From positions 36,364,338-36,428,337 of the forward strand of contig OX457061.1 in assembly GCA_949752795.1 (NCBI GenBank): a stretch of DNA of 64,000 nt, given 5' to 3'. The position numbers were made by a program, and so were the translations under genes. This stretch comes from Hyperoodon ampullatus (lineage: Eukaryota > Chordata > Mammalia > Artiodactyla > Ziphiidae). Each line of letters begins with the position of its first letter. The stretch's first letter is position 1. Shown here one piece after another: positions 11,301 through 23,300 of this stretch. The notes under the pieces are model-generated. The model was given only the letters and a program-made list of their open reading frames with translations. It searched no databases and was not told where the DNA came from.

Positions 11301-14300
11301 GGCAGATTGCAAGTGCTCAACAATGGATGGTAATGAGTAGTTGCTAACATCTAATAAAAACTACTGTGATCTCAGAAAGTTTTAAATAGTAGCTAGATCA
11401 AGAATAAAATTGCATATTTATTAAACTTGTAGTAAACTGATTTTTCTGTTCATTAAATCATCTTATACTTCAACACTGAGGTGTTCTTATCCCAAAGAAA
11501 ATTTTTAAAGTCTATGAAAGTTTTTATCTAAAACTAAAAAAACCACAAGTGTCCTTTTCCTCAGAGATTACTCACACTGCTTACTAATGCCCAGATTTCT
11601 TAAAACCAAACTAAGTACAGGAAGTTAAGATTTAGATTTGGTCTGAAATTACAAAAATAGTAAAACTATTTAACACTTTATTACCCCCCTTTTGCATGAC
11701 CAAAGAATTACCTAATGCATTTAATATTTACCCAAATCTTAACAGTTACGGGCCTAAATTGGAGTAACTGGGTCAAACGGTACACACACAAAAGCAGTAC
11801 ACAAATCATACCCAACTCAAAATTAAACAGTCACCTAGACTTTCTTCTTTATCACTCTTTTTCACATTCAATCCTTCGTCCAGCTGTAACGCCATCTATC
11901 CTGACTATGATTCTGTTTTTATTCATTTATTTATCTATGAATAGAAAGAATTTCAGGAAAGAAGGATAAAAGGAAGAGACTTGCCTTATTTGTTTCTTTA
12001 CTGGAGGGTATTCTATTTAGCAGGCTTTCCACAAGATGCAACTTAGTAAAGCCAGATCCCTCACTGGGGATTGGGAGTGGACCATTTCTGCCGATTTCAC
12101 CCAGGGCTGTACAGGCAGCAATTGCCAGGAGGGGTGATGTACTGTCCAAAAATGAGCCTGTAAACACATTTAGACAAAAGAGAATTTTATATCATTACCC
12201 CTGGAATCCAAAGCAACCAGCAATGTACTCAAGATTTTTTTAAAGACAGCAAACCAAAATCAAGTTCTATAACATATTTTCCAGTTGATAATTTGTTAGC
12301 ATTTCTTTAGTAATAAAACACCAGAGTCATGCCCTTTCTTAATGTTTACATTTTTTCCCATAATGGAATCATCTCTGTTAAATAGAAACATATAGAAAAA
12401 AAATATATAGAAAAACTAGAGTACTTGCATTGTTATTAAAAACAGAATTTATTTAGCATCAAGATTTTGTGGAAAAACCTCGTGTATTTAGAGTTCAATG
12501 CTATAAAAAGAAATTTAAATGTTACAATAAATTTTAACCTAATTCAAAAAAACTGTAACCTACTTATGCTGACATCCAAATCAGCATAAACACATTAATT
12601 ACCGATAGTTTCTGTGGCACTCTGAATGAGCTCCTCTTGTTCGGGCAGAAAATCAGCATTTGTCTCCACGTCTTGCTGCTCTGCCATTTTCATTTTCTTC
12701 TTAGCCAAGTATCTTCCTACTGTGAATCCCAATGCAAGCAAAGATCCGTGCTGTATCTCCGGGCTCTGGATTTAACAACACAATAACGTATGTCTGTCTC
12801 TCTCACATGTGCGTGAATGCAATGAAATAACTGTGTGTTTACTACAGTCATCTCCCCAATAAAATATAAGGCCAAAAAGTAAAGTGATCATGTGAGGCTC
12901 CACTAGATGTTAATAAATCGGTTAGGCAAGAAGAGAAAACTTGAGTTTCAAACACAGAATTCTGAGAAGTTAAGCTGAGTCCTGACTCACTTGGATTTAG
13001 ATTCCCTAATCCGATACCCAACTCCAACTCTGGGTGAGGTGACTCCATAAGTGGGTGCTCTTATAAGCACCCACACTTTCTTCTAGCTTATAAATAACAC
13101 TTAGGTAAATACACCGTCATAACTTTCAAGCATAATTTTCCTCTACTGCCAACAAAATACAATGAACGGATCCTATTTCTAATCGCTAAAACCTCCAAAT
13201 GAAAATAAAATATTTGAAAGCACATGGTTTCAACAGTGTTTCCTAACGGGACAGGTACAATGAGAGGTGGCAGTAGATGGGGAAGAAAAAGGAACTAACA
13301 TTTCCGAGCACCAAGCACTACTAGAGCTTCTCATGTATCCACTCCCTGCCGTATTCGTAGCACTTAAAACAATGCCTATGAGACACAAGGCACTCAAAAT
13401 TTGTTGACTGAACTGACTGAATCCATGTATTATCTATCTCATTTAATCTTTACAATCATAAAGGCAAGAAATTTATGAGTTCATTTTACAAGTGAGAACA
13501 CAAAAACTAAAAATATATTAGATGCTTTTGTAAAACTATTTCCCACAAAAAAGGATAAAGACAAAACTGATAACATACATGACTGTCTTTTGTAGTCTTT
13601 ATAAGCTGTTCTATCATTGACTTCAACTCGTTTCCTGACACTGTAGATACCACCACAGAATAAAACAATGCTGCCAGTTCACGCATCTCTTCTTTACTGC
13701 TATTCATCAGACTCTGAGCGGTGTAGAAAAAGAAATACACACGTAATATATGATCATCTCCCTGCTGACAACGTCTAACATTTAAAACATTATAATGTTC
13801 AATCTACTGGTAACTATGAGAAAAGAACACAACAAGCTATTATTTCAAAATGAAATAAAAGCGAAGGTATAGACCAAAATCTTATGTGCATTTTCATCAA
13901 AGATACAAAGTATAAAACAGGTGGAATTAATACACAGCTGATCTGAAACAGAGGTGAGCATGTGTTTTCTGTAAAGAGCCAAATCTATGGCAACAATTCC
14001 ACTCTGCTATTGTAGGGCAAAAGCAGTCATAGACAACAAATGGGTGTGGCTGGATTCCAGTACAATTTTACAGACACTCTAATTTTCACGTCAGGAAATT
14101 TTATTCATCTTTTATTTTTTTTTTCAACCCTTTAAAAATGTAAACAGGGCTTCCTTGGTGGCGCAGTGGTTGAGAGTCCGCCTGCTGATGCAGGGGACAC
14201 GGGTTCGTGCCCCAGTCCGGGAGGATCCCACATGCTGTGGAGCGGCTGGGCCCGTGAGCCATGGCCGCTGGGCCTGCGTGTCCGGAGCCTGTACTCTGCA

Positions 14301-17300
14301 GCGGGAGAGGCCACAACACTGAGAGGCTCACGTACCGCAGAGAAAAAAAAAAAAAATGTAAACAGTATTCTTAGCTTGCAGCCCATACAAAACAGGAGGT
14401 GAGCCAGATTTGGTACATGGACCACAAGTTAATGACCCCTGATCTACAAGATCAAAGGTCAAAAACTCTAAGATCATTTTAAAATCAGCAAATATTCACA
14501 AAGAATTTAAAAACCTTTTTAAACTAGATGAGACTTCATGAGACTAGAGTTAAACTTCATGAGACTAGATTTTCCAGAAAAGTACAAAACTCACTCCTCT
14601 TGGTAAATTACCTTCACGCTTTCACACTTAAATAATTGGTACTTTTTACATTAATTCAAACTGCATTTTCCAAAAAGAACTACATTATGTAGCACAAAAG
14701 GTATACAAAACTATATGAGCCAGACCTGTAATAAAAAAGATTATTCACTGTTTATCTGAAATTCAAGTTTAACTGAGTATCTTGCTTTTTTTTTTTTTTT
14801 TTGCGGTACGCGGGCCTCTCACTGTTGTGGCCTCTCCCGTTGCGGAGCACAGGCTCCGGACGCGCAGGCTCAGCGGCCATGGCTCACGGGCCTAGCCACT
14901 CCGCAGTATGTGGGATCCTCCCAGACCGGGGCACGAACCCGTGTCCCCTGCATCGGCAGGCGGACTCTCAACCACTGCGCCACCAGGGAAGCCCAGTATC
15001 TTGCATTTTTATTTGCTAAACCTGGTAACCCTTTTGGTGTGACCACGGGACAAAAATACTCTCCAACATGGCCGGTGGGAGTGTGAATTGGAACTACTCA
15101 TATGCAGGATGTGTGCTATCCATTAAAATTGCATCCATGTGTCCTCAATTCCACTTCTGGGGAATCTATCTAAAAATATACCCACTCATATTCAAAATGA
15201 TGGATTGTTCATTGCAGCAGACTGGAAGTACCCTAAATGACCATCAATAAGGACCTACAATAAATGATGGCACATTCATGCAGTGGAAAACAATGAAGTT
15301 GTTAAAACAAAGAGGATGTTCTCTCTGTAGTTATATAGGAATAACTCCTTGTTCTAACGCTAAGCGAAAGAAGGTACAAAACAGTGTGAAAAGTATAATA
15401 CCCTTTTGTGTGAAAAAAGGAAGAAAAATCAAAAATGCTAATTTCATTTGTGTGTATATGCATAAGTAAGCTCTACAAGGGACACCATATACAAATAAGT
15501 GATAACCTATGCATGTCTGTCAGGTGAGAGAGGAAGAGGCAGGAAGGTGAAGGGATCTGGGTAGCTGAGAGACTATGCAAAGGAGATGTCTTACATAATT
15601 GTTTACTTAAATTATACATATTTATTACTTTTTTAAACTTTTAAAACAGAAAAATAATTTTTTCTCACTTATAAGACTCTCAATTCATCTCCCCCTCTCA
15701 CCTAAATGGATCACTGCAATACATGGACCTACACGTTTCCCAGTAAGTGTTTAATGATGAGAGTTTCAAAATGACCTAAAGGCAGAAAAGGCCACAGAAA
15801 CACTGGTAGGAAGGCGACATCATGAGATCAAAGTTTAAAATATACAGAATCAAAAAGAAATACACATGCACAGGATATACCTTTATCCATTCGGTTTTGT
15901 CTACAAATTTGGTAGCCAGCTTTTCCGGATACACTGAGACAGCTTCCAATAGACAGTACATGACTGGCAAACCTAAATAAGAAGGAATTCAGAACCATTC
16001 TGATTTCAAGAAAAGCAATAAACGTACAGTGATCACTAAATTCCTTTAAAGCATAAGGCTACAGCTTTAGGAGGCATTCCCCAGTTTTACAAAACAAAAG
16101 TTAACCTAAATACAGTATGTGATTCAATACAGCAAATTTACAGTCTTATTGTCTATAAAAAGATGCCCTGTTCTTCACACCCACTTCCAAAGTAAAAATA
16201 TATTACCTATTGTTCAGCATTTCTTTCTGAAAAGAGAAATAGTGTATCAAAGATGAACTCACGAAAGTTTAGAAAAGAAACAGAGATTCATGTTCAGTTG
16301 TAGGAGAGAAGACAGAAAATAATTTTGCTATAAATTCTCAGCTGAGTTTAAAATTAGATTTTTGTTTAAGTGCTTTAGTATAATCCTCAGCGTCATGACC
16401 TCCTACCTCCAACACCTGCTAACAGCTGCTGAAGCAGGCCGATGTAGATCTGAACAGGGTTGGTTTCCCCACTCTTGGAAGAAGACGAGGAGGGTATTGG
16501 CTGGCTGCCCGACATTAAAGTCCGTATATAGCGTCCAATGGCTGGGGCGTGATCTTGCATATCAGCCAAACTCTGAGAGGTGGGCACCACTCCCGCACTG
16601 TGAGCCAGGCACATGCGCAAGTACAGGACTATCTACAGACAGAAGGAAGAAGGACACCAGAGAAGCGTCTCAAAAAATCAAGGCAGGGGGGCTTCCCTGG
16701 TGGCGCAGTGGTTGAGAGTCCGCCTGCCGATGCAGGGGACACGGGTTCGTGCCCCGGTCCAGGAAGATCCCACATGCCACAGAGCAGCTGGGCCCGTGAG
16801 CCATGGCCACTGAGCCTGCGCGTCCAGAGACTGTGCTCCGCAACGGGAGAGGCCACAACAGTGAGAGGCCCACGTACCGCAAAAAAAAAAAAAAAAAAAA
16901 AATCAAGGCAGGGGCTTCCCTGGTGGCGCAGTGGTTGGGAGCCCGCCTGCCGACGCAGGGGGCGCAGGTTCGTGCCCCGGTCCGGGAGGATCCCACATGC
17001 CGTGGAGCGGGCTGGGCCCGTGAGCCATGGCCACTGAGCCTGTGCGTCCGGAGCCTGTGCTCCGCAGCGGGAGAGGCCACAGCAGTGAAAGGCCCGTGTA
17101 CCACAAAAAAAAAAAAAAAAAAAAAAAATCAAGGCAGGAGATGTTCTTCAAAGTGACAGTTCCCAGCTTTGATTCCCCACCTTCCTTCATAAAGCTATTC
17201 AAAACCCTCACAGAAGCTGGAAAACACGACTCAACGTGTGAACTGAAATTACCACAATGGAGCAGAATTTATATAACCAGCTTTTATAATCCAAAGAGTG

Positions 17301-20300
17301 CATTTTAACAGAGTTTAATGGAGTTAAAACACAAACTCCACTTTTAAAGTCTAAAATATAACAAGGAAAATCATTATTTTTTTTTAAAGATGTGTGTGTA
17401 TGTATGTGAGAGAGACAGACACTGGGCAGAAACCCGGGACCAATGATCTGTTCCTGTGGAACTTGAGCTGCATTTAATCTCCACTGACATGAGAATTTGA
17501 GAAAATGGGTTCAAATCATCTACAGAAGAGTAGCTACGACGTCATTAAAAACCTCTGACATAAATTAGCTACTAAGGAGTCCTCTGGAAGCTCTTTCCTT
17601 GACAGCTAGAACAGGACAGGCAGTAATTTCATCGTGGGTCTTCTTACTCACTCTGAACAAGATTATCTCTTGGCATTTAATTAGTGCAAGTCAATGACTA
17701 AAATAATAGAATTTCCCTTAGTAAATGAGATAAATTAATCTAATTCTCCAACCTTCAAAACTGGATAATCCAAATAACCTCAATATATTGTTGGCTTTAA
17801 AATTCAAATCTAATTTGCTGTAAATTCCCAATAGCAATCAATGCAGAGCATCTATTTCCTTCACGAAGAGAATCTCACTGAGATAAATGTATTTCTAGAC
17901 TCCACTATGATTTAAAATAATACCAATTACTAAGTACTGTTTTCCTAATAAACAACCTGGTATAAAACAATGATGTCATTATATGGGTTTACCTAGAACA
18001 CAAAAAATTCACGGTCATCTCTTTGACCGTGACATTACCGTTAAGAACCTTTAGCGAAAGCAAAATAGAAATATATGTCAGTCCTACCTCTCCAAAGGCT
18101 GCTGGGTTAAATGGAAGGACAGTGGTCCCAGTCATGTACTTGGCTGGCGTTTTCATTCGATGGGAAGCCTAATAAAAATAAACCCCAAAAATCAATTACT
18201 GGAAAACAAAGCACGTGTACCCTTTCTCAACTCAAAAATAACTGTATTTCTAGCTACATTATTGCCTGCTACTGTTTTTTTTCTAGTCAAAACATTTTTC
18301 CATAACCATGCTTGATTGTGCATGGACCTCAAACCCTAAGTTACAGATGTGTTACCTTCTAACTGGCTTGTTTAAAAAAAATAAACCTGGGTTTCCCTGG
18401 TGGTGCAGTGGTTGAGAGTCCGCCTGCCGATGCAGGGGACACAGGTTTGTGTCCCGGTCCGGGAAGATCCCACATGCCGCGGAGCGGCCGGGCCCGTGAG
18501 CCGTGGCCGCTGAGCCTGCACGTCTGGAGCCTGTGCTCCACAACGGGAGAGGCCACAGGAGTGAGAGGCCCGCGTACCGCAAAAAAAAAAAAAAAGAATA
18601 AACCTATAAATCAACTATACTTTAAAAAGAAAGGAAAAAAGAAAAAAGCTGCAAAGATGACACAGTAGCAAGTAAAAAATATAAAATAAAATAAAAAGAA
18701 TAAACCTACTCCAGGCATCTACTGACAGTCACCCCAGGGCGCTGCATGCCAGTTATTTTCATTAATAATAGAGGCAGAAGGAAAATATTAGCACAAAAGC
18801 ATCTCTGCCCACAAATATGACAGTGTTATGGAGAAGAGAATCATGGCTGCTACATACTGACCTCCAGCACCCTTAAGATGTCTATCTAAGCAAAAAGCTA
18901 AGACCACCAGTAGAGGTGAAAGGCTGTAAGGTATCCCCCCAGCACACTAAGAGAAACATCAATGTAAAAAGTAGGATAGTGTCAGGGTGGGGGGTCATGA
19001 CTGTCAATACTCTGATCTACCAGCAAAAACAGGAGACTTGCAAAAGCAGATGCAATGCTCTCTTATGATCATGGTGGAAAAAGTCTGAACTGCTCCCTGA
19101 AGCATTCTTAAACTTATGCTGCCCTAAATAGTGCCCTTAAAAATAAAGAAGATATATTTTAAGCATGTCATGCCAAGGGGAAAAATTTTAAACACAGCCA
19201 ATAAAAATAATGGTACAAATGAACTTATTTACAAAACAGAAATAGAGTCACAGTTGTAAAAAACAAACTTATGGTTACCAGGAGGGAAAAGGGGGGAAGG
19301 GATAAACTGGGAGATTGGGATTGACATATACACACTACTATATATAATATAGATAAATAATAAGAACCTACTGTATAGCACAGGGAACTCTACTCAATAC
19401 TCTGTAATGACCTATATGGGAAAAGAATCTAAAAAAGAGTGGATGTATGTTTATGTATAACTGATTCACTCTGCTGTACAGCAGAAACTAACACAACAGT
19501 GTAAATCAACTATACTCCAATAAAAATTTTAAAAATAATAATAATAAAAAATAAAATAAACAAAGCCAAAATGTTGAAAAACATAAAAGGAATTGTAAGT
19601 AATTTAGATTTGGGCAAAACAGATTAATTACATTTGAGATTTATATTTTTCTCCTCACTTCGTACCTTCCTCTTATTGTATTAACATTGTTAGAAACTTT
19701 ACTAACTATTCAACATTTAGTGATTAGCATTTTAAAATGTGTCACCTAAAAAAATGTAAGTTTATTTTCATCACTCACTATATAACTTAAACTATTATCT
19801 GAAGTTAAATACCATACCTTTTCCTGGATATAATATACCATTTCTGGAAAAGATGGCATCTGCTTAGAAGCACTTTCTTTTCTGTTTCTACCAGGAAGAC
19901 ACCTTAAAACTCGTTGTGCCTCTCCATGAACTTCCTCCCGTCTTTCAGAAAGATAAATAAGAAACATAAATAAATTTCACCAACTGGAGAATGATCATAT
20001 GAAGACTAAGAACAGCAATTTTATTTGTCATCTGTCTTAAATATATTTTTGGCTATCTATGCAAAGAGGCATAAAATACATGATAAGCAATCGCTTCTTT
20101 TTGGAAATTTCATTAGATGTGGAGAGTCATGTGGCTTTCATCTTTGAATTTTACCCACAGGAAAAAACAAGACAGGGTATGACTACAGGTCTATATATTG
20201 TATCAAGGGAGCCATACTTTTAACTCTAATAAATTGCTGCTAAATTCCACAGACGAACATTGCAAACAACATAAATTTTATTCAATTTTCAACTAAATTT

Positions 20301-23300
20301 TAAATGAACCCAGATTCAAATTAACACCTTTGAAACTTACGGATCTCCTGCAGCTAATAAGAGCAAATATCTGGACGGTATATGATCTGAGGGAAACACC
20401 GTGCTGGCAAATTTCACAGCCACTTGTCGAACTTGAACTTCAGGCTATTTGACACATAAACGTACAAACACACACACACACACAAATTAAAAAAAAAAAA
20501 GAATTCAATTACCAACAACTCATTCCAGTCGAGTCATTTTAATTGTAAACAATCAAAATTTAAGTTGATATTTCAATAAATATATCTAAATAAATAAAAC
20601 ATCATTTAGTCAAGATCTTTAATCATGTTGTTTAAAAGTCTTTGGACAATGACATTATTTAAAGAATACTATTATGATCTAAGAGGATGCTCCAAGTAGA
20701 GCAGGAAACCCCACCAAGACCATAACCATAATCTCTCTGTAGATGTACATCCTCAGCCCAACCATCAGACCAAGGTCACTGTGGCAGTTTCTAGCCACCA
20801 CCTCTGCTTCTCCAACTCTTAAACTCTCAGTCACATGAGTGAAATTCAGATATTTTGCAGGGAACACAAACAGAGCTTACTTGGAATCCCTACAAATTTA
20901 AAGCAAAGTACCACCAACGCTTTCAGATTAGCTCTTAAATTAAAACTGACTCCAAAGCAAAGCTTCAACTACATAAATATATCCAATTAACTTAAATAGA
21001 TTAAGACTGTAATCTATGAATAGGAAGTTCAACCAGAAAAGCAATTGTAGAGTCTACTGATGCTTAAGCTTTATTCTCATGTATCTTCCCCCTGGGTCAT
21101 TCCTCCAGTCACAACATAAATGAGATGAGAGATGCTTAGAAACATGTACTACCTCATTTATTCAGGTGTTCTTGCTCTTTAGCATTTTTGGAGCTACTGT
21201 AAAGGGCAATGATATTAAGGACCAGTCTATATGATTTAGCCCAGGGTCTGGCTGCCTTACATGTAGTCTGAGAAAAGAAAATAAATTACCTTTGGCTTTG
21301 TAATACCGTTACATGGTTTGATCTGCATAAGTATAACCAGCACCCATGTGCATTATACAAGCATTCCATTTCCTTGTATGGTTACCTACAAAAAGTTTTA
21401 AGTATTTGACTCTAATGAGCTTCCAAATAAGCCTATACTTCTTTGTCCATGTTATATGATCATGAACTAGGTACACTGAACACCAAGAGCATTTGACAAT
21501 GGGTCGCTATATATAATAAGCCTTCTGAGTGTACATAATTATCCTGTCATATTTCAACAGAAACCAGATACCTTCCTGAACCTTTAATAATTCCTCAATA
21601 TAAATGTGTTAATAAACATGGCTGAAGGCCTAACAAAGACCCAATGCAGCCAAATTTCAGTTAAGATGCAGTTCATATTAATCTCACCAATATTTGACCT
21701 CATTCCCTCTTTAATCTCCCTCTCTACTCCTAGAAATGGAGGACAAAGAACTGACTAAAGCAAATACATAATGTATTATTTTATATTGCATATTATATAT
21801 CATGTATACATATGTGTATATAACCACAGATATTAAAAATTCTCCTGCAGGGCTTCCCTGGTGGCGCCGTGGTTGAGAGTCCACCTGCCGATGCAGGGGA
21901 CACGGGTTCGTGCCCCGGTCTGGGAAGATCCCACATGCCGCGGAGCGGCTGGGCCCGTGAGCCATGGCCACTGAGCCTGCGCGTCCAGAGCCTGTGCTCC
22001 GCAACGGGAGAGGCCACAGCGGTGAGAGGCCTGCGTACCGAAAAAAAAAAATAATAAAATTTCTCCTGCAAACTCCCATGGCAGGCAAATGAAGAGGACT
22101 AGAGGGAAGAAGAGTATGTATGATGGTACTGGCTTACTTTCTACAGACTCATTTTGATCCATAAATTGTGTCTTTCTTTCCTTCTGCTTTTCTCCCCCAA
22201 TGTTACCTACAGAACTCTACCTCAGTGAACTGTAGTGCTCAGCTACCACTTAAAACAAACACTTGCAACTGGTAGAGCATGATATTAAGAACAGTTTTCC
22301 AACAAGGAAGGCTTTAAACATAAGGCCTCTGTGAATATCACTACTCCTTCTTCCCTAAAATCAGATTGCAATAACGAAGAATTAAAAACAGATCATAAAT
22401 CACAGTCCAAGTGAAAGCAAATATTCCTCTTCATTATAGAGAGTTAAGGCAAAAAGCAATTCAAATTTTGATCTTAAAAATGTAGGACTTCCCTGGTGGC
22501 GCGGTGGTTAAGAATCCGCCTGCCAATGCAGGGGACACGGGTTCGAGCCCTGGTTGGGGAAGATCCCACATGCCACGGAGCAACTAAGCCCGTGTGCCAC
22601 AACTACTGAGCCTGCACTCTAGAGCCCGTGAGCCACAACTACTGAGCCCATGAGCCACAACAACTGAAGCCCATGCGCCTAGAGCCCGTGCTCCGCAACA
22701 AGAAGTCACCGCAATGAGAAGCCCACACACCGCAATGAAGAGTAGCCCCCGCTCGCTATAACTAGAGAAAGCTTGCACGCAGCAACGAAGACCCAATGCA
22801 CCCATAAATAAATAAATTTAAAAAAAAAAACTGAGAGCTTAAAAAATGTTTTAAAAAAAATGTAAAATGCATATACCACCAGCCATTGTAGTTCACATAG
22901 TTGGACCTACCTTTATTAAGTACGAAGCCACAAGTGCCTCCATGAGAGTCCGCTGTGCTCCTTCCAAAGTACTATAAGCTCCAACCATCATGGATAGTGC
23001 TTCTTGAATAGCGAGTCGCGTCTCAGGCTCTTCCTATGAAGATGATAAAAACAGTGTTTCCCTCCCTGTTGGGTTTCCAAGTGAGCATCCAAACAGAAAG
23101 CATACACTTGTCAGGTCTTTCCCTACCTTACATAGGGCTTCAAAAAGCTGCTGCACAAGAGCTATATCCTTAGTGAATAAATGGGGCATTCGACTGTAAG
23201 AGAATATGAGGTCATCATTACTATCAAAAATTTCCATAAGATGGAAAAGAAAAAGAAACTAAACACAAACTTTCCTAAACTTGCACTTTCACTTCTGAAC

